The translations under genes were made by a program, and so were the position numbers. This document shows positions 17,506 through 26,929 of a DNA stretch of 64,000 nt, piece after piece; position 1 is the first letter of the stretch; the number at the start of each line of letters is the position of its first letter. This DNA comes from Bacillota bacterium. GTDB taxonomy: Bacteria > Bacillota > Clostridia > Lachnospirales > Lachnospiraceae. The notes under the pieces are model-generated. The model ran no database searches. It was not told the origin of the DNA and was given only the letters and a program-made list of their open reading frames with translations. The stretch spans positions 1 through 64,000 of the forward strand of contig JAEVYT010000012.1 of assembly GCA_023392615.1 (NCBI GenBank), written 5' to 3'.

Positions 17506-18621
17506 TTATTCTTCCCCTAGGATAAAGGATTTTGTAATTCTAGAATGTATATCAAACACATAATTTATATTTGATACTTCCTTGGACCAATTCTCTTTTA
17601 TCCCTTTCCAATCAGAGTAATTTTGTTTTTCCACTAACCTAGCTAAATTAAGTATATCTAGCCCATTCAATTTAGAATAATCAATCGCTTTTTGAAGTGT
17701 TCCCTTAATATATCTATTTTGAGCTTTTGTTAATGAATTCAGATGATCCGTTGTAAAGATATTATCCTTCGTCAAAACTTCCTTCACCATCGTTTCAAAA
17801 TTAAGCTTGATATTAACCGTAATCGCTTCATCTGCTATCTTGGTTTTAAGTTTCGTATTCGTATAAGTGATTAACATATTAACCTTATCATCATCAAGAT
17901 AGACCGGATAATTCCTTATGATATTTCGAATAAAGTTCACACCATCCGAGGTATCTTTATCTAGATAATCCTTAAGTTTTAGTTTATTAAATACAGTATA
18001 TCCTTCTATCTGATAACCTGATTTATCTGCTGTCAGATAAGGTATCATTGCACAGGAATAACTTTGTTTTGTGTCATTTAGCATATTTACAACCGTGTTA
18101 TCCATTCTTGTCAGAAATTCTTTCTGCTTTTGCTCAATTGCCTCCAGATCCTCATGAATGGTCTGTTTGTTCTTCTGTCCTTCTTTAATAAAATCAGCAG
18201 CACTTTTCCCTTTTACAACATAGACGAGCCCTTCCATCTTTATTGTTTCTTCCCTTGTTAGAAAATCCAAGCTATCCAAAAGTCCTTTTTTTGCTGCACC
18301 TTCACCAATTAAAAATGTCCCAGTCTGTGCAAGTGTTATGGATTTTTTGTTTTTGTTTTTTAGATCTTCTAAAGCAGCAAAAGCAGTTTTACCTTTGCCT
18401 TCTGCTATTTTTTCCTGTGAAGCACCGCCCTTCTCAGGATCAGTACCTCCACCCACACTATATAACGCACATAATTTGTATTGGCCGTCTGTATAATCAA
18501 TTCCTAAAGTTAATACCATATCAATCTCATCAATTTCTTTTCTACTGAAATCATGAGTGCATCCTCCAAATAAGAATGTAATCGATATAATGATAATAAT
18601 AAATAAAATCAACTTTTTCAT
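17506..18621 (-). CDS. gerC: Spore germination lipoprotein, Ger(x)C family
   Basis: About 371 residues. Signal peptide with lipobox FLFGGC (Cys near 20), then the Ger(x)C three-domain body with EIDEIDMVLTLGIDYTDGQ at its start, a typical beginning for these proteins. ATG 18621 gives a good signal peptide; a TTG six bases upstream fits the GGGAG box better and could be the true start. GerC subunits are anchored on the outer face of the spore inner membrane as part of the germinant receptor. The gap to gerA is 19 bp. Confidence 0.9.
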   Translation of the reverse strand: MKKLILFIIIIISITFLFGGCTHDFSRKEIDEIDMVLTLGIDYTDGQYKLCALYSVGGGTDPEKGGASQEKIAEGKGKTAFAALEDLKNKNKKSITLAQTGTFLIGEGAAKKGLLDSLDFLTREETIKMEGLVYVVKGKSAADFIKEGQKNKQTIHEDLEAIEQKQKEFLTRMDNTVVNMLNDTKQSYSCAMIPYLTADKSGYQIEGYTVFNKLKLKDYLDKDTSDGVNFIRNIIRNYPVYLDDDKVNMLITYTNTKLKTKIADEAITVNIKLNFETMVKEVLTKDNIFTTDHLNSLTKAQNRYIKGTLQKAIDYSKLNGLDILNLARLVEKQNYSDWKGIKENWSKEVSNINYVFDIHSRITKSFILGEE

Positions 18622-18640
18622 CTGCAATATGATCTCCCTG

Positions 18641-20095
18641 TCATTTTTGCTTAATTCGATTTTCAGGCACAATCTTTTGCGGTCTCTTTCTAAAATATTT
18701 AATAGGGAAACGGAATATCGTATCCTTATGATTGCTTTCATCAATATCCACAAATGGTGACATATAAGCGATTCCGTAATTATCTAAGCTACAAAGATGT
18801 GTCAATAAAAGAATGAGTCCAACTACTAATCCTAGAAAACCACCGATAGCAGCTAATAATGCAAATGCAAAACGAGTTACTCGAATACCGCTGCTCAAGT
18901 CCTGATTCGGTAATATAAAACCGGCGATACCTGCTAACGCAACAACTACTACCACAAGTGGAGATACGATATTAGCAGACACAGCAGCCTGTCCCACAAC
19001 GATGCCTCCAAGAATGGACATTGCTGTACCTACGGCCTTTGGCAATCGAAGCCCTGCTTCTATTAATATCTCAAAAGCTATGAGCAATCCCAATACTTCG
19101 GTAGATGAAGAAAATGGTACATTTTGTTTTGCTGCCTGTGTCGATAAGGCTAATTGAACCGGAAACATCTGATTCTGATAAGTCGTTGCTGCAATGTAAA
19201 AAGCGGGTAAAAATAACGTCACAAGCATAGCAACATATCGAATCATACGTAAAGACGAGCCCACAATAAAATGATTAGCATAATCATCCGGTGACTGCAT
19301 GAGCATAGCAAGCTGGCAAGGTAACAGATATACAAAAGGGATACCATCCACTATGATAGCGATTCTTCCATCGGATAAATTGGCTGATACTCGATCAGGC
19401 CTCTGGGTGTACATAATCTGAGGAAATAAGCTGAACTTATTCTCTATCAAATACTCTTCCATAAAAGCTGGTGTAGAGATATTATCTATATTTATGGCTT
19501 GTATTTTATCTCGAATTGTTTTAACCGTATCCATGTTGGCTATGTTACTAACATAACATAAGCATATATCTGTTTTTGATACAGTCCCTGCACTCATATG
19601 CTCTATTACTAGATATTCTGATCGTATTCTTCTTCTGATTAATGCCGTATTGATACGCATTACCTCAACAAAAGCATCCTTTGCTCCTTTCATTACTCCT
19701 TCTTCTTCCGGTGCGGATATTGATCTCTTTTCAAAGGTTCGTATATCAAAGATAATCGCCTTTTTCTCTCCATCAAAAAGAAACGCTACCATACCACTCA
19801 TAACATACTTTAATACAAGCTGATAATCGTTCTCTTCCTGTGTGAACACATGGTACGCACCACCACTGAGCATATAGTCCATAACTGCTCGTTCTGTAAG
19901 ACATTGTTTAAGATTGCCATCCATTAGTATGGATTGCAAGATTGCTTGATCTGTCAGCTGTGAATTGATCAAACCGTCTACACAGAATATATGAAAGGAA
20001 ATATTATTTTGATTAATCTTGATAGGACGAACTAATACATCAGCACTTTTTGAGAACAGCTCTTTTATTTGCTGTGAATTGATTGTTTGTTCCAT
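18641..20095 (-). CDS. gerA: Spore germination protein GerA family
   Basis: 484 residues. A large soluble N-terminal domain (about 1-280) is followed by about five helices and a short charged C-terminus (NRIKQK). Family motifs include the YTQRPDRVSANLSDGRIAI stretch and the PFVYLLPCQLAML segment just before the membrane part. ATG 20095 with AGGA six bases away is preferred over the ATG at 20101. GerA subunits are the main receptor component, reported in other species to act as a ligand-gated ion channel. First gene of the operon; a clear sigma-G promoter was not identified. Confidence 0.93.
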   Translation of the reverse strand: MEQTINSQQIKELFSKSADVLVRPIKINQNNISFHIFCVDGLINSQLTDQAILQSILMDGNLKQCLTERAVMDYMLSGGAYHVFTQEENDYQLVLKYVMSGMVAFLFDGEKKAIIFDIRTFEKRSISAPEEEGVMKGAKDAFVEVMRINTALIRRRIRSEYLVIEHMSAGTVSKTDICLCYVSNIANMDTVKTIRDKIQAINIDNISTPAFMEEYLIENKFSLFPQIMYTQRPDRVSANLSDGRIAIIVDGIPFVYLLPCQLAMLMQSPDDYANHFIVGSSLRMIRYVAMLVTLFLPAFYIAATTYQNQMFPVQLALSTQAAKQNVPFSSSTEVLGLLIAFEILIEAGLRLPKAVGTAMSILGGIVVGQAAVSANIVSPLVVVVVALAGIAGFILPNQDLSSGIRVTRFAFALLAAIGGFLGLVVGLILLLTHLCSLDNYGIAYMSPFVDIDESNHKDTIFRFPIKYFRKRPQKIVPENRIKQK

Positions 20096-20253
20096 TCTCA
20101 TTCCTGCTTTCCAAACTTTGTTTATTACTAAGTTATTCTTTCTTCAAAAATGAGGATTTATTCATGTTTTAAGAGATAAGAGATGAAAAGACGTTTGTTA
20201 CAACGATATTAGTTGCCTACAACTTACCTGACTTATGATTAAATTAACATAAC

Positions 20254-20339
20254 AAAAAAGGCCCTCATACTCAGAACATTTAACACGGTTCTACTCCCAC
20301 CGCTAATGCTTCTGTTTTTGAGACAGCCTTTTTTTGTCA
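20254..20339 (-). terminator. Structured terminator between DUF6514-like gene and gerA
   Basis: AAAAAAGGC (20254-20262) and GCCTTTTTTT (near 20328-20337) pair over a ~65-base loop that has its own stems (for example AGAAC/GTTCT). On the minus strand it ends GGGCC-TTTTTTG. The size suggests a small structured RNA could also be present. Confidence 0.55.
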
Positions 20340-20383
20340 CATTCATAATATAGTCTTTTTTACGCCCATGAACTTATCATGTT

Positions 20384-20644
20384 TTATTTCCCAAAGAAAT
20401 CTTCTGCGATATCTTTTATATGTACCGGGTGTACCTTCCCCATTGCAATTCGTTTGAGAAAGTATTCTGCTTCCCCTTCATCATCCGTAAAATTTTCGAG
20501 GTAACTATAATGATTTTTATCATTGCTTCCCTCTATATAGCATTTTATGCTATAGTATGCATTTTCAAAAATCAAATGATATGTTACTTCTTTATCCTGT
20601 GTATTTACTTTTATTACTTTCGATTTAAATGATTGTTCTACCAT
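20384..20644 (-). CDS. Small soluble protein, possibly DUF6514-like
   Basis: 86 residues from ATG 20644 (AAGGGCGG box upstream); the frame could extend to 20692 without a ribosome site. The sequence is acidic and strand-rich, ending VHPVHIKDIAEDFFGK, a type of ending seen in Clostridial DUF6514 proteins; the assignment is tentative. Function unknown. It is flanked by terminators and looks monocistronic. The upstream stretch 20645-20891 shows no feature apart from a probable promoter region. Confidence 0.6.
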   Translation of the reverse strand: MVEQSFKSKVIKVNTQDKEVTYHLIFENAYYSIKCYIEGSNDKNHYSYLENFTDDEGEAEYFLKRIAMGKVHPVHIKDIAEDFFGK

Positions 20645-20891
20645 ATAATTCCGCCCTTCTTTATCTTTTGAGAATCGACTATATGAATGCAATGAATGAC
20701 ACTTCCATTATATCAGCAAATAATATAATTACGAGTGAAATGTTCGGATATTTGCTATGTATATGATGGTACCAATGGTACGTATTCCCTTGTTTAGCGT
20801 ATGATGCTAGTTATTTTACCAGATAATCTATATTTTTGAACAAAGTGTTATCACCCCATATGGGAATCAATTTTCTCATATATAAAAGCAC

Positions 20892-20957
20892 AAAGGAACT
20901 ATTGCAAAATAACAATTACAATAAGGATAATGTTGTAATATTTGCTACAGTTCCTTT
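20892..20957 (-). terminator. Hairpin terminator of the PFOR operon
   Basis: AAAGGAACT (20892-20900) pairs with AGTTCCTTT (20949-20957); the stem continues with TTGCAAA/TTTGCTA and ACAATTACAAT/ATGTTGT. It lies 35 bp past the PFOR stop codon. Confidence 0.7.
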
Positions 20958-20991
20958 GCTTATTTTAATAAATATTTCTCTTATCAAATAA

Positions 20992-23900
20992 TTATTTTAT
21001 CTCAATTGGTGCTGCTTCTGCCATTTGTTTATAAATCCGATATTTTTCTTTTGCATATGCTTCAGCTTGTTCAAACAATTCTTCCGCCTGTTCTGGGAAT
21101 GCCTTCTCCAATGAACTATAGCGAACCTGACCCATTATGAATTCTTTAAAGCTTTCTGTCGGTTCTTTCGAGTCTAACACAAACGGATTTTTTCCCTCTT
21201 CTTTTAGTGCAGGGTTGTAACGGAATAAATGCCAATAACCAGCAGATACTGCTTTTTTAATCGTAGCCATACTTCTACCCATGCCTTCTTTGATACCATG
21301 ATTTATACATGGAGCATAAGCAATCACAATGGAAGGACCGTGATGTTCCTCCGCTTCACGGAAAGCCTTAATTAATTGAGTGTTGTCTGCATTGATACCA
21401 ACTTGTGCAACATACACATTTCCATAGGTCATCATCATTCTTGATAAATCCTTCTTGCCAGCTTTTTTACCAGAAGCAGCGAATTTTGCTATCGCAGCAG
21501 TAGGAGTAGATTTTGATGCCTGTCCGCCGGTATTGGAGTACACCTCGGTATCAAATACCAATATATTAAAATCTTCTCCTGAGGCCATTACATGATCTAG
21601 CCCACTAAATCCGATATCATATGCCCAACCATCACCACCTACAGCCCATACAGATCGTTTGATTAGGTAATCTTTCTTCTCCTTGATTTCATTGACGAGT
21701 TGTTCAATTTCTACATCCGTAGATACAAAACTTTCCAATACATCAAGAACCTTTTTACTTGCTTCCTCTGAACTCTTACCATCTTCTTTATAATGAATCC
21801 AATCATGGAATGCTTCCTTGATATGCTCTTCTACATTCATTCCATTTAGCTTTCGCATATTGTTCTCAAGTTTATTTCGAATTTGCTTAACTGCGAGATA
21901 CATACCAAAACCAAATTCGGCATTGTCTTCAAATAAGGAGTTTGCCCAGGAAGGACCTTTTCCTTCTCGGTTTACAGTATAGGCGGTACTTGGAGCGGAA
22001 GCACCCCATATTGAAGAACAACCGGTTGCATTTGCAATCATCATACGCTCACCGAAAAGCTGTGTTAAAAGCTTAATATATGGTGTTTCACCACACCCTG
22101 CACAGGCACCGCTGAATTCAATTAATGGTTGTTTGAATTGACTATCCTTATATACCTGACCATAAGCAACATCTTTTTTGAATTTGATATTTTCCACTGC
22201 ATATTTCCAATTCGTAATTTCTTTATCTAGCTGAGTACCAATTGGCTGCATGATAAGTGCTTTTCCCTTGGCTGGACAGATATCGGCACAGTTACCGCAG
22301 CCTGTACAATCCATCGGACTAATTTGAATTTTATAATGATATCCTTCAAAATTCTTACCACTTGCTTTTTTAGTGACAAAGCTATCGGGAGCATTAGCAA
22401 CCTCTTCCTCATTTAACAAGAAAGGACGAATGACGGAATGAGGGCAAATATATGCGCACTGATTACATTGAATACAACGTTCTTCAATCCATTCCGGTAC
22501 GTTAACTGCAATTCCACGCTTCTCGTAAGCTGTTGTACCGTTTTCAAAAGTTCCATCTTCAATTCCTTTGAAAGCACTAACCGGCAGATCTCCGCCCTTC
22601 ATTTCTGACATCGGACGCATGATATTACTTATAAATTCTGGCTCTTTTTCATCAACTGCAGCTTCACCCTGTAGATTAGCCCATTCCTTAGGTACTTTCA
22701 CCTGATGGATAGATTTAATGCCTTGATCCACAGCTTCTTCATTCATCTTAACGATTTTCTCGCCTTTTTTTCCATATAATTTATTAATACCTTGTTTTAA
22801 TTCTTTGATATATACATCGTCCGGTAATACCTTAGTTAACTTAAAGAACGCTCCCTGCATTACCATATTAATACGGTTACCAAGACCGATTTCCTCGGCA
22901 ATTTTTATTGCATTGATTGTATAGAATTTGATATCCTTATCCGCAATCTGCTTTTTTATAATTGCAGGAAGATTTTTGTCTAGCTCATCCCCTTCCCACA
23001 GAGTATTTAATACAAACACACCGCCTTGTTTTATACTTTGAAGAAGATCATATTTATGCACATAGGACTGGTTATGACATGCTACATAATCTGCGTGAGA
23101 TACCAGATAAGTGGATTTGATTGCTTCTTTCCCAAAACGTAGATGGGAAACCGTCAAACCACCTGACTTCTTCGAATCATAATCAAAATATGCCTGTACT
23201 TTCAAATCTGAATTCTCACCGATAATTTTAATAGCCTGTTTATTTGCACCAACAGTACCATCTGAGCCAAGACCCCAGATTTGACATGCGATCATTCCCT
23301 CCGGTTCTGCCTGAATTCCCTTAACTGCTTGAAGCGATGTCTTTGTTACATCGTCATCGATACCGATTGTAAATCCATTTTTCGGAGCGTTTTGTTTTAA
23401 ATTCTCATATACCGCCGCAATATGGCTAGGATTAGTATCCTTTGAACCCAAACCGTATCGTCCGCCATAGATCTTTGGCGCATTATCCTTATCTCTATAG
23501 CATGTGCAGACATCAAGATATAACGGCTCTCCGATTGCTCCCGGTTCCTTGGTTCGATCGAGAACCGCAATCTTTTTCACTGTCTTAGGCATAGCAGATA
23601 AGAAATGTTCCATAGAAAATGGTCTATATAAATGAACTTTAAGTAAACCAAATTTCTCACCCGTCTTATTATAATAATCAATAGTCTGCTCAATAGCTTG
23701 AGTGACAGAGCCCATTGCGATAATTACATATTCGGCATCACTTGCACCATAATAGTCAAATAGTCCATAAGATCTTCCCGTTTTTTCTTTTATTTTCACA
23801 AAATACTCTTCCACGATAGGAATAATATCATTATAAAACGGATTAGAGGCTTCTCTACCTTGAAAGTAGATATCAGAATTCTGTGCTGTTCCGCGTGTTA

Positions 23901-24540
23901 CCGGGTGGTTTGGCGATAAGGCTCTATTACGAAATTCCTTCACCGCTTCCAAATCTACCATATCCGCATAATCTCGGTATTCAAGCACTTCAATTTTTTG
24001 TACTTCATGAGAGCTGCGAAAACCATCAAAGAAATGCAAAAAAGGAAGGCTTCCCTTTATTGCACATAGATGTGCTACAGGCGCTATATCTGCTATCTCC
24101 TGCACAGAACCAGAGGCTAACATTGCAAACCCTGTCTGTCTTGTTGCCATAACATCCTGATGATCACCAAATATATTAAGTGCATGAGCGGCAATTGCTC
24201 TGGCACTTACATGAATTACACCGGGAAGTAATTCTCCCGCCGTTTTATACATATTGGGAATCATAAGTAACAGACCCTGTGAAGCGGTAAATGTAGTTGT
24301 CAAAGCACCTGCTTGTAAGGAGCCATGAAATGCTCCTGATGCACCAGCTTCTGATTGCATCTCAACAACATTAACTTCCTGATCGAATATATTCTTTCTT
24401 CCATTTGCCGCCCACTCATCGGTGGACTCTGCCATACCGGATGATGGGGTAATTGGATAGATCGCTGCAACCTCAGTAAATGCATAGGCTGTATATGCCG
24501 CAGCGGTATTGCCATCCATTGTCATTTGAATTTTTGCCAT
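20992..24540 (-). CDS. nifJ: Pyruvate:ferredoxin (flavodoxin) oxidoreductase
   Basis: 1182 residues, full length for the single-chain enzyme. Order: pyruvate domain with YPITPSSGMAE (about 25-35), CoA-binding and gamma domains, two [4Fe-4S] motifs CIQCNQCAYICP and CTGCGNCADICP (about 690-770), an additional cluster region with CAGCGETPY, and the thiamine-diphosphate domain GDGWAYDIGFSGLDHV with NTGGQASK (about 960-1010). It converts pyruvate and CoA to acetyl-CoA, CO2 and reduced ferredoxin, the main route of pyruvate breakdown in Clostridia. ATG 24540 follows GGAGGAGAAT. It is 15 bp downstream of the DUF3787 gene. Confidence 0.97.
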   Translation of the reverse strand: MAKIQMTMDGNTAAAYTAYAFTEVAAIYPITPSSGMAESTDEWAANGRKNIFDQEVNVVEMQSEAGASGAFHGSLQAGALTTTFTASQGLLLMIPNMYKTAGELLPGVIHVSARAIAAHALNIFGDHQDVMATRQTGFAMLASGSVQEIADIAPVAHLCAIKGSLPFLHFFDGFRSSHEVQKIEVLEYRDYADMVDLEAVKEFRNRALSPNHPVTRGTAQNSDIYFQGREASNPFYNDIIPIVEEYFVKIKEKTGRSYGLFDYYGASDAEYVIIAMGSVTQAIEQTIDYYNKTGEKFGLLKVHLYRPFSMEHFLSAMPKTVKKIAVLDRTKEPGAIGEPLYLDVCTCYRDKDNAPKIYGGRYGLGSKDTNPSHIAAVYENLKQNAPKNGFTIGIDDDVTKTSLQAVKGIQAEPEGMIACQIWGLGSDGTVGANKQAIKIIGENSDLKVQAYFDYDSKKSGGLTVSHLRFGKEAIKSTYLVSHADYVACHNQSYVHKYDLLQSIKQGGVFVLNTLWEGDELDKNLPAIIKKQIADKDIKFYTINAIKIAEEIGLGNRINMVMQGAFFKLTKVLPDDVYIKELKQGINKLYGKKGEKIVKMNEEAVDQGIKSIHQVKVPKEWANLQGEAAVDEKEPEFISNIMRPMSEMKGGDLPVSAFKGIEDGTFENGTTAYEKRGIAVNVPEWIEERCIQCNQCAYICPHSVIRPFLLNEEEVANAPDSFVTKKASGKNFEGYHYKIQISPMDCTGCGNCADICPAKGKALIMQPIGTQLDKEITNWKYAVENIKFKKDVAYGQVYKDSQFKQPLIEFSGACAGCGETPYIKLLTQLFGERMMIANATGCSSIWGASAPSTAYTVNREGKGPSWANSLFEDNAEFGFGMYLAVKQIRNKLENNMRKLNGMNVEEHIKEAFHDWIHYKEDGKSSEEASKKVLDVLESFVSTDVEIEQLVNEIKEKKDYLIKRSVWAVGGDGWAYDIGFSGLDHVMASGEDFNILVFDTEVYSNTGGQASKSTPTAAIAKFAASGKKAGKKDLSRMMMTYGNVYVAQVGINADNTQLIKAFREAEEHHGPSIVIAYAPCINHGIKEGMGRSMATIKKAVSAGYWHLFRYNPALKEEGKNPFVLDSKEPTESFKEFIMGQVRYSSLEKAFPEQAEELFEQAEAYAKEKYRIYKQMAEAAPIEIK

Positions 24541-24555
24541 ATTCTCCTCCTCGAA

Positions 24556-24801
24556 TTATAATTTACTTCCGTTATCAACCCAATCCTTTGCATCGATAAC
24601 TCGCTCTATTGAGGGTTTATTCACATTATCCTCTTGATATCTGGTTGCAGAATTTTGCCATGCAGCGGTGTTTTCTTTGTTCGTGGATTTCTTAGCATCT
24701 AATCTCTTATTATCGCTTCCATCTACATGTCCTGTTTCCCGCGACTGCTCCTTCGCATGATTCGATTCCTTCCCAAGAAAATGTTTCTTATTGATTATCA
24801 T
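24556..24801 (-). CDS. DUF3787-type small spore-surface-like protein
   Basis: 81 residues, highly polar, with no cysteine and no membrane segment. The C-terminal half (NTAAWQNSATRY ... IERVIDAKDWVDN) has the AW and KEWVDEN-type signatures of the Clostridial DUF3787 family, some of which are described as spore surface proteins. A strong AAAAGGAGGT site precedes the ATG. It is 15 bp upstream of PFOR, so the two may be co-transcribed, which is an unexpected pairing. Confidence 0.7.
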   Translation of the reverse strand: MIINKKHFLGKESNHAKEQSRETGHVDGSDNKRLDAKKSTNKENTAAWQNSATRYQEDNVNKPSIERVIDAKDWVDNGSKL

Positions 24802-25080
24802 TAAACTACCTCCTTTTACTTTTGAACCAAATTACAGATTCTAATAAATTCTTCCTAATCAAATCATTATTTTGATTTAATTATTAAATTATTCTGTACC
24901 ATTGTTTCCGATTTTTCTTTATCCTATTACTGATTTATATGTGTTTCAGAAATTTTATAAATAAATCAAATACATTAATAATTTATATCTTCTTAAGTAC
25001 GTATTTTACGAAGTAATCATTAAATTCTATATCATTCTCTTCTTTTATCACTTAACAGCAACATAGAATTTCACATAGAA
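24802..25080. other. AT-rich intergenic region, nothing recognised
   Basis: About 280 bp between the DUF3787 gene and the APC permease terminator. It should hold the promoter of the DUF3787-PFOR operon on the minus strand. No ORF, repeat or riboswitch was recognised. Confidence 0.5.
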
Positions 25081-25130
25081 AAAATACCGGAATCACAAAT
25101 TATATAACAACTTGTGATTCCGGTATTTTT
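25081..25130 (-). terminator. Strong terminator of APC permease gene
   Basis: 18-bp perfect stem AAAATACCGGAATCACAA / TTGTGATTCCGGTATTTT with a 13-base loop and A/T tracts on both sides. Confidence 0.9.
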
Positions 25131-25177
25131 CGTATTACATATTTAATGATACGTTCGGAACTAAAAATTTATTATGA

Positions 25178-26524
25178 TTAAATGATATTTCTCTTATTGT
25201 AAAGGTAATAAAAGAATCCAGCTAATATGATTAAAACACATACTAAGAAGAAATAGATAAAAAATACATTCTGTACACTTCCTGATAAGATTACAAACGA
25301 TCCAATCGTTGCAAGAATAGGAATTACATAGCCCTTAATCTTACCTTTAATTATCCCTTTTCTCGCAAGTCTTATTACCGCCAAATACAATACGATATAA
25401 CCTAAGTAACTTACGCCAATTGCTATTTCAGATACATCACTTTTTTCACCTAACATTTTATTTTTCATTGTTATATAATGAATTATTAACCATACTAATG
25501 ATAAAGTATACGCTAAGATAGCTGAATTAAATGGCATCCCACCCAGTGATTCCTTTTCCTTTTTAAAGGTGTTACTGCCGGGAATCATATTACGAACAGC
25601 CAAAGAATATGGCATACGAATAAATCCAAGAACCAAACCATTCACCGTTCCAAGTACGGATATTACAACAAAAGTTAATACTAACTTTGCTCCGACTGAT
25701 CCAAATAAAATAGTTGCTGCTGAAAATACGGAATCATTTCCAAGTTCCAGTATTTTATCCGGTCCCAGTAAGGAGGATATTCCTACAAAGTAAGCAACAT
25801 AAGCAATAAGTATAATTAACGGAGATATCGTAAGTGCTAATGGAAGGTTTCTCTTACTGTTTTTGATTTCATTACTGATACTAGTCGAAACAATCCAACC
25901 ATCAAAGGAAAAAGCAATCGGCCCAAAAGCAGCTATCCAACCAAATGAAGAAGTGGCATCACCAAAACTTTTTACACTATCCATTGTCATGGTCCCGGTA
26001 TTTCCAAAGAAAAGTCCTGCTACTGCGATTAATATTAAAGGAATAAGCTTAATGAGCATAGATGCATTTTGAAAATAACCGCCAAGCTTTGCAGATAGAA
26101 CATTAAGTATAAATAGAACTGTCATGCATATTAGTCCAATTAAAATCTGATTCTCAAGTGTTCCCTTAATATTAAATAACATACAGATAAACATGCCGGA
26201 AACCCAGGAGATTACTGCACTTAATGTCGGATAATATAAAAATGTTTGAAACCATCCTAAAGAACAAGACGGGCCAGTCCCTACGAATTCTTCCATATAT
26301 GCAATAAGACCACCAGGCTTGTCCGTCAGATTTGCCAACGAAGATATTGCCAAACATCCGAATACAATTGCGATCGCTGCAACCGCAAATATAATTACAC
26401 CCAATAAAACATTACCATTCGTATAACCTAAAACATCATCTGCTTTAAAAAACACACCGGATCCGATTACTATACCGGTTATCATGGTTATCGCAGTTAA
26501 TAAACCATATTTCCTTTTTTCCAT
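25178..26524 (-). CDS. APC superfamily amino-acid permease
   Basis: 448 residues with about twelve helices. Helix 1 carries the APC signature ITMITGIVIGSGVFFKADDV, in which the unwound GSG contacts substrate amino group; helix 6 region has IAFSFDGWIVSTSISNEIKN. It resembles the serine/threonine exchanger or LAT-type branch, but substrate cannot be set. ATG 26524 lies five bases after GGAGG; the longer frame to 26596 lacks a site. Monocistronic, bounded by hairpins. Confidence 0.92.
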   Translation of the reverse strand: MEKRKYGLLTAITMITGIVIGSGVFFKADDVLGYTNGNVLLGVIIFAVAAIAIVFGCLAISSLANLTDKPGGLIAYMEEFVGTGPSCSLGWFQTFLYYPTLSAVISWVSGMFICMLFNIKGTLENQILIGLICMTVLFILNVLSAKLGGYFQNASMLIKLIPLILIAVAGLFFGNTGTMTMDSVKSFGDATSSFGWIAAFGPIAFSFDGWIVSTSISNEIKNSKRNLPLALTISPLIILIAYVAYFVGISSLLGPDKILELGNDSVFSAATILFGSVGAKLVLTFVVISVLGTVNGLVLGFIRMPYSLAVRNMIPGSNTFKKEKESLGGMPFNSAILAYTLSLVWLIIHYITMKNKMLGEKSDVSEIAIGVSYLGYIVLYLAVIRLARKGIIKGKIKGYVIPILATIGSFVILSGSVQNVFFIYFFLVCVLIILAGFFYYLYNKRNII

Positions 26525-26778
26525 AAAGACCTCCGTAAACCGTTTATAACGGTGAAATGAAAGGTAATAAATATATTCACATAATACAAAAATCATCTCC
26601 TAGATATTTACATTATTGTTAATATATATTACTCTTTTAATAATATTTATCATATTATTTGTTACTATTTTATAATATTTTAAGAATTTATGCAATTAAA
26701 ACTTTAAAGCTTTTAATTGGCAAAGCATCATAATACATCTTGCTATTTTCAATCGATATATACTTATTTTTTAAATAA

Positions 26779-26854
26779 AAATGGCGAAGCATATTTCAAA
26801 AGCAACTGAATCAAATTGATGATATCTATTGCTTTGATATATGTTTCGCCATTT
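26779..26854 (-). terminator. Long hairpin terminator of the FabK/NMO-like gene
   Basis: AAATGGCGAA (26779-26788) pairs with TTCGCCATTT (26845-26854); GCATAT/ATATGT and TCAAAAGCA/TGCTTTGA extend it to about 24 bp. The minus strand continues TTATTT after the stem. The remaining 26525-26778 is AT-rich and empty apart from the APC promoter region. Confidence 0.75.
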
Positions 26855-26929
26855 GAAAAGCATTAATACGTGAATATTGATTATATATTTATAGATAATG
26901 GTTCATGTTATTTAAAACATTAAATTTTA

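Noticed and set aside
17288..17506. 72-residue alternative frame over the small germination gene
   Set aside because: The overlapping 62-residue frame has the GGAGG site and two clear membrane helices; the alternative is polar and lacks a site.
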